A stretch of DNA of 64,000 nucleotides, from the NCBI RefSeq assembly GCF_003931565.1, contig NZ_RRYI01000008.1:62001-126000 (forward strand), in the 5' to 3' direction. Position 1 is the first letter of the stretch; the number at the start of each line of letters is the position of its first letter. This document shows, piece after piece, positions 16,078 through 23,820 of the stretch. The translations under genes were made by a program, and so were the position numbers. The DNA is from Caulobacter sp. 602-1 (GTDB taxonomy: Bacteria; Pseudomonadota; Alphaproteobacteria; Caulobacterales; Caulobacteraceae). The notes beneath the pieces were generated by a model. It searched no databases. It was not told the origin of the DNA and was given only the letters and a program-made list of their open reading frames with translations.

Positions 16078-16677
16078 TCAAGCGGGGCTGGGAGTTCTCA
16101 ACAGAGTCAGAAGGTCGCGGACCTGGGCGTGGGCGTGCTCGACGCCCTGGCTCGTGTCGATCACGAAGTCGGCGCGGGCGCGCTTCTCCGCGTCGGGAGT
16201 CTGGCGGGCCAGGATCGCCTCGAACTTCTCAGGCGTCATTTCGGGACGGGCCAGGACGCGGGCGCGCTGGACGTCGGCAGGCGCCGAGACCACCACCACC
16301 TTGTCGACCTTCTTCTCGCCGCCGGTTTCGAACAGTAGGGGGATGTCCAGCACCACGATCTCGTGGCCCTCGGCCTGGGCTTTCTCGAAGAAACCGATGC
16401 GATGAGCGCCGACCAGCGGGTGGACGATCGCCTCCAACTTGGCCAGGGCCTCGGAATTGCCGACCACCTGGGCGCTGAGCCTGGCCCGGTCGATCGCGCC
16501 GTCGACGACCACGCCGGGGAAGGCGGCCTCCACCGGTCCGACGGCTGCGCCGCCGGCCGCATAGAGCGCGTGAACGGCGGCGTCGGAGTCGTAGACCGGG
16601 ACGCCCTCGGCCTCGAACAGGGCCGCGGTCGTCGACTTGCCCATGCCGATCGAGCCGGTGAGACCGAGGATCAGCAT
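16078..16677 (-). CDS. coaE: Dephospho-CoA kinase
   Basis: The 199-residue product catalyses the last step of coenzyme A synthesis, phosphorylating dephospho-CoA on the ribose. The P-loop GLTGSIGMGKSTT is at the N-terminus. DIPLLFETG and the RARVLARPEMTPEKFEAI lid region follow. The ATG at 16677 places the P-loop near residue 5 as in the family; an upstream open frame is the shadow of aroE. It is one base from the aroE stop, so the two are translationally coupled. Confidence 0.94.
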   Translation of the reverse strand: MLILGLTGSIGMGKSTTAALFEAEGVPVYDSDAAVHALYAAGGAAVGPVEAAFPGVVVDGAIDRARLSAQVVGNSEALAKLEAIVHPLVGAHRIGFFEKAQAEGHEIVVLDIPLLFETGGEKKVDKVVVVSAPADVQRARVLARPEMTPEKFEAILARQTPDAEKRARADFVIDTSQGVEHAHAQVRDLLTLLRTPSPA

Positions 16678-16678
16678 G

Positions 16679-17530
16679 TCAGGCCTCGCCCAGCAGCTTA
16701 AGGGCGATGGACCGGACGTCGACTTCGGCCGGCGGGGCGATCCCATAGAACGCCTCAAAGCTCGGGACCGCCTGGCGCAGCAGCATTTCCAGTCCGTCGA
16801 CCGTGCGGCGGCCCGCGGCCTCGGCCCGACGCAGGAATTCGGTTCGCAGAGGCTTGTAGACCATGTCCATGATGACGGCGGTTTCCGGCGTCAGGGTCAG
16901 GTCGGCCGCCGGACCCTCGCCGCCGCCAAGGCCCAGGGCGGTGGCGTTGATGACCAGGCCGGCCTCGGGCAACAGACCGGGCAGGGCGCTGTCCTCGGCC
17001 GCGACCACCTGCGGGCCGAACGCCTCGACCAGCTCCCGAGCACGGACGAGCGTGCGATTGACGATCGTGATCCGCGCCGCGCCGGCCAGCAGCAGAGCCG
17101 CCACCGCGCCGCGCGCCGCGCCGCCGGCGCCAAGGATCACGACCGGCGCGGCCGAGACGTCAAAGCCCTTCGCCTGCTCCGCGATAGCGCCCAACAGGCC
17201 CGGTCCGTCGGTGTTGTCGGCGTGGATCGAGCCGTCCGCAGCGAAGATCAACAGGTTCGCCGCGCCCGCCATCCTGGCGAGATCGCTAGCGTGGTCCGCG
17301 ACCGCGAGCGCGCGTTCCTTGAAGGGTATGGTGACGTTGAGCCCCCGAATGGCGCCGCCTCGAAAGCCGTTCACGAAGGTCTCGAAATTGTTCACCCCCG
17401 GCGAGAACGGCACATAGGCCGCGTCGAGGCCGGCCGCGGCGATCCAGGCGTTGTGCAGCGCCGGGCTCAGCGAATGCTTGATCGGCGCGCCACAGACGCC
17501 GCCGACGATGGCGGCTCCGGAGATCGTCAT
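16679..17530 (-). CDS. aroE: Shikimate dehydrogenase
   Basis: The 283-residue product reduces 3-dehydroshikimate with NADPH in the aromatic pathway. Substrate-binding SLSPALHN, the catalytic Lys in NVTIPFKE and the Asp in DNTDGPG are all present. The nucleotide-binding loop is LGAGGAARGA. The start ATG overlaps the maf stop by four bases (ATGA). Length and order of motifs are normal. Confidence 0.95.
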   Translation of the reverse strand: MTISGAAIVGGVCGAPIKHSLSPALHNAWIAAAGLDAAYVPFSPGVNNFETFVNGFRGGAIRGLNVTIPFKERALAVADHASDLARMAGAANLLIFAADGSIHADNTDGPGLLGAIAEQAKGFDVSAAPVVILGAGGAARGAVAALLLAGAARITIVNRTLVRARELVEAFGPQVVAAEDSALPGLLPEAGLVINATALGLGGGEGPAADLTLTPETAVIMDMVYKPLRTEFLRRAEAAGRRTVDGLEMLLRQAVPSFEAFYGIAPPAEVDVRSIALKLLGEA

Positions 17531-18120
17531 GCGGCCAGGGCTCCATGAAGACGCAGGAAGTCGAGCAGGCCGATCAGCGGCAGGCCCAGGATGGTGAAAT
17601 AGTCGCCGTCTATGGCGTCGAACAGCTGAACGCCCTCGCTCTCCAGCTCGTAGCAGCCGACCGACCACAGCAGGGCTTCACCGCGCCGCTCCATATAGGC
17701 GTCGAGCCAGGCGTCGCTGAACGGCCGCACCGACAGCTTGGCGCTCTCGACGATCCGCCAGATGGGCTGGCCATCGCGGGCCACGACCACGGCCGAGTGC
17801 AGCTTGTGGCTCGTTCCGCGCAGTTCCAGCAGGCGTTCGCGGGCCTCGTCCAGGGAATTGGCCTTGTCGACCAGCCGGCCCTTGAGATCCAGAGTCTGGT
17901 CGGCGCCGATCACCAGGCCCGGCCGCCTGGTCGAGACCTTGACCGCTTTCATCTCGGCCAGGGCGTCGGCGATGTCGCGGGGCGTGACGTCCTCGGCCAA
18001 CAGGCCGGCCTTGGCAGCCTCCTCGTCGACACCGGGGCTGACCGCCTCGAAGGCGACGCCGGCGTTCTTCAGGATCATTTGCCGCGCCGAACTCTTGGAC
18101 GCGAGCGTTACCGGGGTCAT
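17527..18120 (-). CDS. maf: Maf-family nucleotide pyrophosphatase
   Basis: The 197-residue product resembles Maf/YhdE proteins, which hydrolyse non-canonical or pyrimidine nucleoside triphosphates and were first linked to septum inhibition. Family motifs are LASKSSARQMILKNAGV at the N-terminus, VIGADQTL in the middle, and DGDYFTILGLPLIGLLDFLR near the end. The start overlaps the ppsR stop by four bases, and the gene order ppsR-maf-aroE-coaE-dnaQ is typical of alphaproteobacteria. The substrate within the family was not determined. Confidence 0.9.
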   Translation of the reverse strand: MTPVTLASKSSARQMILKNAGVAFEAVSPGVDEEAAKAGLLAEDVTPRDIADALAEMKAVKVSTRRPGLVIGADQTLDLKGRLVDKANSLDEARERLLELRGTSHKLHSAVVVARDGQPIWRIVESAKLSVRPFSDAWLDAYMERRGEALLWSVGCYELESEGVQLFDAIDGDYFTILGLPLIGLLDFLRLHGALAA

Positions 18121-19022
18121 CCGAGAACCTCGACCTTGCCGCGGCCGCCCGACAGCAGGTTGATGATCGCCGCCGCCGTCTCCTCGACGGAGCGACGGGT
18201 GATGTCGATGACCGGCCAGTTCATTCGCTCGAACAGGCGGCGAGCGGCGATGATCTCCTGGCGCACGGCGTCGCTGTCGACATAGTCGCTCTCGCGGCTT
18301 TCCTTGAGGGAGAGCAGGCGGTTGCGGCGGATCTGGATCAGGCGATCGGGCGAGGTGATCAGGCCGACGATCAGGGTGTTCTTCAGCTCGAACAGATCCT
18401 GCGGCGGCGGCCGGCCCGGGACCAGCGGCACGTTGGCGGCGCGCACGCCGCGGTGGGCCAGATAGATGCAGGTCGGAGTCTTGGAGGTCCGCGACACGCC
18501 GACCAGGATGACGTCGGCCTGGGTCAGATCCTGTCCGCCCTGGCCGTCGTCGTGGGCGATGGCGTAGTCCAGCGCCTCGATGCGGTCGAAATAGTCGTTG
18601 GTCAGGGCGTGTTGGGCCCCGACCCGGGTCGAGATCCGCGCGCCAAGATAGCGGGACATGGCGCTGATCACCGGATCCAGCGCGGCGATACAGGGCATTT
18701 CCAGCTTGCGGCACCCTTCTTCCAGGGCCGTGCGCAGGTTCGGGTCGACGATGGTGTGCATCACCACGCCGGGCGCGCCGCCGATTTCCTCCAGCGCCCG
18801 GTCCAGCTGACGCGTGGAACGGACAAGCGCGTAGATATGTTCGATAGGAAGAATGTCGGTGAACCGGGCGCAGACCGCGCGCGCCATGGCGTTGAGCGTC
18901 TCGCCCGTGGAATCGGACACCAGGTGGATATGGAAGTAGGTGGCGAAGCGCGGCGGCAGCCGTTCCGCTTCCCCCTGAGCCAGACTCTCCTGTGGATCAT
19001 CCGTTAACGGTTGTTTAACCAC
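18117..19022 (-). CDS. ppsR: Pyruvate,phosphate dikinase regulatory protein family (DUF299)
   Basis: The 301-residue product is a bifunctional kinase/pyrophosphorylase that regulates PEP synthase or PPDK. Motifs include HLVSDSTGETLNAMARAVC and the P-loop-like GVSRTSKTPTCIYLA. The start is a GTG at 19022. Its first codons (GTGGTTAAACAACCG, minus strand) lie on top of a CtrA box, and a DnaA G-box falls in codons 8-11. In Caulobacter this gene (RP001 in the classical maps) borders the origin. It leads the five-gene operon. The start is less certain than the family. Confidence 0.88.
   Translation of the reverse strand: MVKQPLTDDPQESLAQGEAERLPPRFATYFHIHLVSDSTGETLNAMARAVCARFTDILPIEHIYALVRSTRQLDRALEEIGGAPGVVMHTIVDPNLRTALEEGCRKLEMPCIAALDPVISAMSRYLGARISTRVGAQHALTNDYFDRIEALDYAIAHDDGQGGQDLTQADVILVGVSRTSKTPTCIYLAHRGVRAANVPLVPGRPPPQDLFELKNTLIVGLITSPDRLIQIRRNRLLSLKESRESDYVDSDAVRQEIIAARRLFERMNWPVIDITRRSVEETAAAIINLLSGGRGKVEVLG
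18991..18999 (-). promoter_or_regulatory. DnaA G-box (TGATCCACA)
   Basis: TGTGGATCA on the plus strand is TGATCCACA on the minus strand. It matches the moderate-affinity G-type box of the Caulobacter origin, with G in the second position instead of the E. coli T. It lies inside the first codons of ppsR, five bases from a CtrA box. Confidence 0.8.
19004..19018. promoter_or_regulatory. CtrA box 1 (TTAACGGTTGTTTAA)
   Basis: Exact TTAA-N7-TTAA followed by C, as in the consensus. It covers codons 2-6 of ppsR and neighbours the DnaA G-box, so CtrA and DnaA could compete here. Confidence 0.88.
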
Positions 19023-19213
19023 TTGTCCTGCCTCTGGGGACGCCCGGGCGCCGAATGGCCCAGGAGGCGTCGTGTCATGGCGCCGCTGTGATCAACGGTC
19101 GCATTGCCCGCGTACCATCCCCAGGCTCGCCCCGCATCCCCCGATAAGTGAATCCCGACTGTCCAAGGCTCGGGACAGAGTCCCGCGACGGGTCTTTCTC
19201 CCGCCTCCGCGCA

Positions 19214-19228
19214 TTAAGAATTCATTAA
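19214..19228. promoter_or_regulatory. CtrA box 2 (TTAAGAATTCATTAA)
   Basis: Exact TTAA-N7-TTAA containing an EcoRI-type hexamer. It lies in the middle of the origin. Confidence 0.88.
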
Positions 19229-19250
19229 GACCTTCAAGGCGATCGACGGT

Positions 19251-19259
19251 CTGTCCACA
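19251..19259 (+). promoter_or_regulatory. Weak DnaA box (CTGTCCACA)
   Basis: Seven of nine bases match TTATCCACA. It sits four bases before CtrA box 3. Weak W-type boxes are part of the Caulobacter origin, so it is a plausible DnaA site. TTTTCCCCA at 19342-19350 is a similar weak match. Confidence 0.5.
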
Positions 19260-19262
19260 TGA

Positions 19263-19277
19263 TTAACAGATCCTTAA
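19263..19277. promoter_or_regulatory. CtrA box 3 (TTAACAGATCCTTAA)
   Basis: Exact TTAA-N7-TTAA directly after a weak DnaA-like box. Confidence 0.88.
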
Positions 19278-19375
19278 TCCCATGTGGGAAGGGTTGGGGG
19301 TAACGAAGGATCGGCTGTGCGAGTCACTCGCCCGTGAGGCGTTTTCCCCACTATGCAGTTGCCCTCCCACCCCCT

Positions 19376-19408
19376 CATTCAATCTTAATTTCTTATTAAG
19401 ATATGAGA
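19376..19408. other. AT-rich segment, possible unwinding element
   Basis: The stretch CATTCAATCTTAATTTCTTA and on is far richer in A and T than the rest of the window. It includes the fourth CtrA box and is the best candidate for the DNA-unwinding element. Confidence 0.65.
19385..19399. promoter_or_regulatory. CtrA box 4 (TTAATTTCTTATTAA)
   Basis: Exact TTAA-N7-TTAA within the AT-rich segment, about 70 bases before hemE. It could also control hemE promoter activity, which in C. crescentus is coupled to initiation. A TTAA half-site at 19458-19461 may be a fifth weak site. Confidence 0.88.
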
Positions 19409-19469
19409 GGAAGGTCTTAGGAGCCTTACGGACTTGAGCCCGGACGCTCGCCGGGCTTTAACCCGTTCC

Positions 19470-20513
19470 ATGACGTCTTCGGCTCCGACTCCCAAATTTC
19501 TCTCCGCGCTTTCGGGGGAGACGCACGCGAACCCTCCGATCTGGTTCATGCGTCAGGCGGGACGGTATCTGCCCGAGTACCGGGCGGTGCGCGCCACGGC
19601 TCCGGACTTCATCAGCTTCTGCTTCGATCCCGAGAAGGCGGCGGAGGTCACCCTGCAGCCGATGCGGCGGTTTCCCTACGACGCCTCGATCGTGTTCGCC
19701 GACATCCTGCTGGTCCCGGGCGCTCTGGGCCAGAAGGTCTGGTTCGAAGCCGGCGAGGGCCCGAAGCTGGGCGAGATGCCGTCGATCGAGTCCATGGCCG
19801 AAAAGGCCGGGAACGCGGGCGAGGCCCTCAAGCTCGTCGGGGAGACGCTGACGAGAGTTCGATCGGCGCTCGATCCGTCCAAGGCCCTGATCGGTTTCGC
19901 GGGCGCGCCCTGGACCGTGGCGACCTACATGATCGAAGGCGGCTCCAGCGACCGGAGCGGCGCGCGGACCTACGCCTATCAAAATCCCGAAAAGCTGGAC
20001 GCGCTGATTCAGGTGCTGGTCGACTCGACGGTCGATTATCTGGCCATGCAGGTCGACGCCGGGGCCCAGGCCTTGAAGCTGTTCGAGAGCTGGGCCGAAG
20101 GCCTTTCCGAGCCGCTGTTCGATCGACTGGTCACCCAGCCGCACATTCGGATCATCGAGGGCCTGCGCGCGCGCGGCGTCACGGCGCCGATCATCGGCTT
20201 CCCGCGTGGCGCCGGGACGCTGGTCGAAGACTACGCGGCCAAGACGCCGGTGCAGGGCGTGGCGCTCGACACCTCGGCCTCGGCCAAGCTGGGTCAAGAG
20301 ATCCAGAAGACCAAGACCATCCAGGGCGCGCTCGATCCGCTGCTGCTGCGCGCCGGCGGCGACGAGCTGCTGCGTCGGGTCGACCAGCTTCTGGAACAGT
20401 GGAACCAGGGTCCCTACATCTTCAACCTGGGTCACGGCATCCTGCCCGACACGCCGATCGCCAATGTCGAACTGGTGCTGGAGCGGGTGACCGGCCATAA
20501 GGTCGGCGGATGA
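19470..20513 (+). CDS. hemE: Uroporphyrinogen decarboxylase
   Basis: The 347-residue product converts uroporphyrinogen III to coproporphyrinogen III in haem synthesis. The N-terminal signature PPIWFMRQAGRYLPEYR is present. The catalytic Asp lies in the SIVFADILLVPGALG region, and IGFPRGAG appears late. The ATG at 19470 is used; an in-frame TTG at 19434 with AGGAG upstream would add 12 residues and is a real alternative. The gene flanks the origin, and its promoter should overlap the CtrA boxes. It is coupled to hemH by a four-base overlap. Confidence 0.95.
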   Translation: MTSSAPTPKFLSALSGETHANPPIWFMRQAGRYLPEYRAVRATAPDFISFCFDPEKAAEVTLQPMRRFPYDASIVFADILLVPGALGQKVWFEAGEGPKLGEMPSIESMAEKAGNAGEALKLVGETLTRVRSALDPSKALIGFAGAPWTVATYMIEGGSSDRSGARTYAYQNPEKLDALIQVLVDSTVDYLAMQVDAGAQALKLFESWAEGLSEPLFDRLVTQPHIRIIEGLRARGVTAPIIGFPRGAGTLVEDYAAKTPVQGVALDTSASAKLGQEIQKTKTIQGALDPLLLRAGGDELLRRVDQLLEQWNQGPYIFNLGHGILPDTPIANVELVLERVTGHKVGG

Positions 20514-21553
20514 CCCGCAAGCTTGCCGTCGTTCTGTTCAACCTCGGCGGTCCGGATGGTCCGCGCGCGGTGAGGCCATTCCTGTTCAACCTGTTCCGCG
20601 ATCCGGCCATCATCGGCTTGCCGGCGATCTTTCGCTATCCGCTGGCGGCGCTGATCTCGACCAGCCGCGAGAAGATGGCCAAGGCCAACTACGCGATCAT
20701 GGGCGGCGGTTCTCCCTTGTTGCCGGAGACGAAGAAGCAGGCCAGCGCTCTGGAAGCAGAGTTGGCCAGGAGTCTGCCAGGCGTCGAGGCCAAGTGCTTC
20801 ATCGCCATGCGCTACTGGCATCCGCTGACCGGCGAGACCGCGCGCCAGGTCGCGACCTTCGCGCCGGACGAGATCGTGCTGTTGCCGCTCTATCCGCAGT
20901 TCTCGACCACCACGACCGGCTCGTCGCTGGAGGCGTGGCGCAAGGTCTATAAGGGCTCAGGCGTCGAAACGACCGTCTGCTGCTACCCGACGGGAGGCGG
21001 CTTGGTCGACGCTCACGCCCGAATGATCCGCGAGACCTGGGAAAAGGCTGGCTCTCCGGCGAACCTCCGCCTGCTGTTCTCGGCTCATGGACTGCCGGAG
21101 AAAGTCATCCTGGCTGGCGATCCCTACCAGAAGCAGATCGAGGCCACGGCCGCCGCCGTCGCGGCCAGGCTGCCGGCGGGCCTCGACTGGACCGTCAGCT
21201 ATCAGAGCCGGGTGGGGCCGATGAAGTGGATCGGTCCCTCGACGGATGACGAGATCCGCCGCGCGGGCGCCGAAGGCAAGGGCTTGATCATCACGCCGAT
21301 CGCCTTCGTTTCCGAGCACGTCGAGACCCTGGTCGAGCTGGACCACGAATATGCCGAGCTGGCGACGACGGTTGGCGCCGCGCCCTACATCCGGGTTCCA
21401 GCCCTGGGCTGCGCGCCGGAGTTCATTCAAGGCCTGGCCGGCGCCGTCCGTGACGCCATGGGCGAACGCGCCGGTTCGGTAGCTCCGGCCTGTGGCTGGC
21501 GTTGCGGCGCTGAGTGGTCCAAGTGCCCGCGTCAAGAAGGAGCCGCCGCGTGA
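20510..21553 (+). CDS. hemH: Ferrochelatase, probable [2Fe-2S] type
   Basis: The 347-residue product inserts iron into protoporphyrin IX. FNLGGPDGPRAVRPFLFNLF, the AMRYWHP strand, LFSAHGLPEKV with the catalytic His, and SEHVETLVELDHEYAE are all present. Cysteines at about 300, 328, 332 and 339 sit in the C-terminal region (GCAPEF and ACGWRCGAEWSKCP). C. crescentus ferrochelatase is known to carry a [2Fe-2S] cluster, and these are the likely ligands. It starts within hemE (ATGA) and overlaps hemJ by one base. Confidence 0.94.
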   Translation: MTRKLAVVLFNLGGPDGPRAVRPFLFNLFRDPAIIGLPAIFRYPLAALISTSREKMAKANYAIMGGGSPLLPETKKQASALEAELARSLPGVEAKCFIAMRYWHPLTGETARQVATFAPDEIVLLPLYPQFSTTTTGSSLEAWRKVYKGSGVETTVCCYPTGGGLVDAHARMIRETWEKAGSPANLRLLFSAHGLPEKVILAGDPYQKQIEATAAAVAARLPAGLDWTVSYQSRVGPMKWIGPSTDDEIRRAGAEGKGLIITPIAFVSEHVETLVELDHEYAELATTVGAAPYIRVPALGCAPEFIQGLAGAVRDAMGERAGSVAPACGWRCGAEWSKCPRQEGAAA

Positions 21554-22017
21554 TGGAATTTCTGGTGGCGCACTTCAACCTGGTGCGCGGACTGCACATC
21601 CTGTCGGTCATCGCCTTCATGGCCGGGATGCTCTACCTGCCGCGTCTGTTCGTCTATCACAGCAAGGCGACGCCCGGTTCGGAGATGCACGAGACCTTCA
21701 CGGTCATGGAGCGGCGTCTGCTGCGCGGCATCATCAATCCGGCCTCGATCGCCACGGCGCTGTTTGGTCTTGGTCTGATCCTGGCCGACGCCCAGATCCG
21801 CGGCTGGAGTTTCCTGGTCGAGCCCTGGATGGCGACCAAGCTGGTGGCCCTCGTCGGGCTCTACGGCTTCCACGGCTTTCTGTCGGCCTCGCGCAAGAAG
21901 TTCGAGAAGGGTGAATATCCCCGGTCCGAAAAGTTCTGGCGGATGGTCAACGAGATCCCGTTCGTGCTGGCGATCGTCATCGTCCTGTCGGTGACGACCA
22001 AGTTCCTGAACCACTGA
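21553..22017 (+). CDS. hemJ: Protoporphyrinogen oxidase HemJ
   Basis: The 154-residue membrane protein belongs to the HemJ family (formerly UPF0093), which replaces HemG/HemY in many alphaproteobacteria. It has about four membrane helices. The conserved His is in VRGLHILSVIAFMAGMLYLP, Arg/His residues are in ERRLLRGI, and a WMATKLVALVGLYGFHG segment follows. Together with hemE and hemH it gives an almost contiguous late haem pathway. A GTG at 21550 is an alternative start. The stop is followed by a strong hairpin. Confidence 0.9.
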   Translation: MEFLVAHFNLVRGLHILSVIAFMAGMLYLPRLFVYHSKATPGSEMHETFTVMERRLLRGIINPASIATALFGLGLILADAQIRGWSFLVEPWMATKLVALVGLYGFHGFLSASRKKFEKGEYPRSEKFWRMVNEIPFVLAIVIVLSVTTKFLNH

Positions 22018-22280
22018 GTCCGGCCGGCGGCTTGACCGCCGGTCCCCCGCGTGGTTTGCATCCAGGGAAGTTCGGATTTTCCGAACTCCCTTTCCACGGA
22101 CCGGCGCCCGTCCTGGCGCGCCCCGCGAGCGATCGCTCCAAGGTTCGTCCCCCGAACGATCCGCGTCATCGTCAATCGACGCGCTCGCCTGGTCCGTCCG
22201 CATGGGCGGACCGGTGTGACCATCGAAGTCTTACCGGCCGGACTCCGTCTTGGGGTCCGCGCCCACTCTTGAGTCTTGTC
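22018..22280 (+). promoter_or_regulatory. Long structured leader between hemJ and rho
   Basis: This 263-bp gap holds at least four hairpins. They are CCGGCGG/CCGCCGG (22024-22042), AGGGA-AGTTCGG/CCGAACT-CCCT (22064-22091), GGTCCGTCC/GGGCGGACC (22191-22212) and GGACTCC/GGGGTCC (22240-22258). A smaller GTTCG/CGAAC hairpin lies at about 22143. The first may end the hem transcript. The rest suggest a regulated rho leader; rho is autoregulated in other bacteria. There is no clear Shine-Dalgarno before rho. Confidence 0.5.
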
Positions 22281-23726
22281 ATGACCGAAGAAACCGAAAA
22301 CGAAATTCCCGCCTCGGATGGCGAGGCCGCCGAACAGGCGACCACCGAAGCGACCTCCGTCGATATCGATACGACGGTGGAGGCCGCGACCGACGCCGAA
22401 GCCGAGGCCGAAGGCGAAGATGAAGGGTCCGGGATCGCCGACGCCATCGCGGCCCTGGGCCTGAAATCCATGTCCCTGCAGGAGCTGAAGGAAAAATCCC
22501 CGGCCGATCTGCTGGCGTTCGCCGAGACCTTCGAGGTCGAGAACGCCAACTCCATGCGCAAGCAGGACATGATGTTCGCCATCCTGAAGACCCTCGCCGA
22601 GGAAGGCGTGGAGATCTCGGGCTCGGGCACCATGGAAGTGCTGCAGGACGGCTTCGGCTTCCTGCGCTCGCCGGAAGCCAACTATCTGCCGGGCCCAGAC
22701 GACATCTATGTGTCGCCGTCGCAGATCCGGAAGTATGGCCTGCGCACCGGCGACAGCGTCGATGGCGCCATCCGCTCGCCGCGGGAAGGCGAGCGCTACT
22801 TCGCCCTGACCAGCGTGTCGAAGATCAATTTCGAGGCGCCTGACAACGTCAAGCACAAGATCCACTTCGACAACCTGACGCCGCTCTATCCCGAGCAACG
22901 CCTGAACATGGAACTGCCCGATCCGACCGTGAAGGATCGCTCGGGCCGCGTCATCGACATCGTCGCCCCGCTCGGCAAGGGCCAGCGCTGCCTGATCGTC
23001 GCCCCGCCGCGCGTGGGTAAGACGGTTATGCTGCAGAACATCGCCAAGTCGATCGAGACCAACCATCCCGAGTGCTACCTGATCGTCCTCTTGATCGACG
23101 AGCGCCCGGAAGAAGTCACCGACATGCAGCGCACGGTGAAGGGCGAGGTCATCGCCTCGACCTTCGACGAGCCGGCGACCCGCCATGTGCAGGTGGCCGA
23201 GATGGTCATCGAAAAGGCCAAGCGCCTGGTCGAGCACAAGCGCGACGTCGTCATCCTGCTGGACTCGGTCACCCGTCTGGGTCGCGCCTACAACACCACC
23301 GTCCCGTCATCGGGCAAGGTGCTGACCGGCGGTGTCGACGCCAACGCCCTGCAGCGCCCGAAGCGCTTCTTCGGCGCGGCGCGGAACGTCGAGGAGGGCG
23401 GCTCGCTGTCGATCATCGCCACGGCCCTGATCGACACCGGCAGCCGCATGGACGAGGTGATCTTCGAAGAGTTCAAGGGCACCGGTAACTCGGAAATCGT
23501 CCTGGACCGCAAGGTCGCCGACAAGCGCATCTTCCCCGCCATCGATGTGCTCAAGTCGGGCACCCGCAAGGAAGAGCTCATCACCCCGCGCGACCAGCTT
23601 CAGAAGACCTATGTCCTGCGCCGCATCCTCAACCCGATGGGCGCCTCGGATGCGATCGAGTTCCTGCTGGACAAGCTGCGTCAGTCGAAGACCAACGGCG
23701 ACTTCTTCCAGTCGATGAACACCTGA
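22281..23726 (+). CDS. rho: Transcription termination factor Rho
   Basis: The 481-residue product is an RNA-dependent hexameric ATPase. Domains in order: an acidic low-complexity N-terminus (rich in Glu, Ala, Thr, to about residue 50); a helical N-domain (LQELKEKSPADLLAFAETF); the RNA-binding RNP fold with VLQDGFGFLRSP; the P-loop VAPPRVGKTVML; and DRKVADKRIFPAIDVLKSGT. The acidic extension is longer than in E. coli. The ATG at 22281 fits. An upstream open frame continues but would translate the hairpin leader. Confidence 0.97.
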   Translation: MTEETENEIPASDGEAAEQATTEATSVDIDTTVEAATDAEAEAEGEDEGSGIADAIAALGLKSMSLQELKEKSPADLLAFAETFEVENANSMRKQDMMFAILKTLAEEGVEISGSGTMEVLQDGFGFLRSPEANYLPGPDDIYVSPSQIRKYGLRTGDSVDGAIRSPREGERYFALTSVSKINFEAPDNVKHKIHFDNLTPLYPEQRLNMELPDPTVKDRSGRVIDIVAPLGKGQRCLIVAPPRVGKTVMLQNIAKSIETNHPECYLIVLLIDERPEEVTDMQRTVKGEVIASTFDEPATRHVQVAEMVIEKAKRLVEHKRDVVILLDSVTRLGRAYNTTVPSSGKVLTGGVDANALQRPKRFFGAARNVEEGGSLSIIATALIDTGSRMDEVIFEEFKGTGNSEIVLDRKVADKRIFPAIDVLKSGTRKEELITPRDQLQKTYVLRRILNPMGASDAIEFLLDKLRQSKTNGDFFQSMNT

Positions 23727-23754
23727 GTCCAAACAGACTCATCTCAGAACGAGA

Positions 23755-23784
23755 AAGGCCCCGGTTCTACCCGGGGCCTTTTTT
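23755..23784 (+). terminator. Intrinsic terminator after rho
   Basis: AGGCCCCGG (23756-23764) pairs with CCGGGGCCT (23771-23779) and is followed by six T. It also sits between rho and the convergent qor gene. Confidence 0.88.
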
Positions 23785-23820
23785 GTTGGCCGTACTGGTT
23801 TGGTCGTGCCGGGCTCGGCC

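Larger units (their letters stand above)
18983..19469. other. Chromosomal replication origin (Cori-like)
   Basis: This interval lies between divergent ppsR and hemE, the exact setting of the C. crescentus origin. It holds four perfect TTAA-N7-TTAA boxes, one TTAA half-site just before hemE, a TGATCCACA DnaA G-box, weaker DnaA-like sequences, an AT-rich stretch and four GANTC methylation sites (18983, 19150, 19178, 19321). Nothing protein-coding is supported inside it beyond the ppsR 5' end. Known biology: CtrA represses and DnaA triggers initiation. The dense motif agreement makes the call strong, although no replication data are in the sequence. Confidence 0.92.

Noticed and set aside
19072..19266. 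64-codon open frame in the origin
   Set aside because: No ribosome site, poor composition, and it runs through the CtrA box and DnaA-like sequences.
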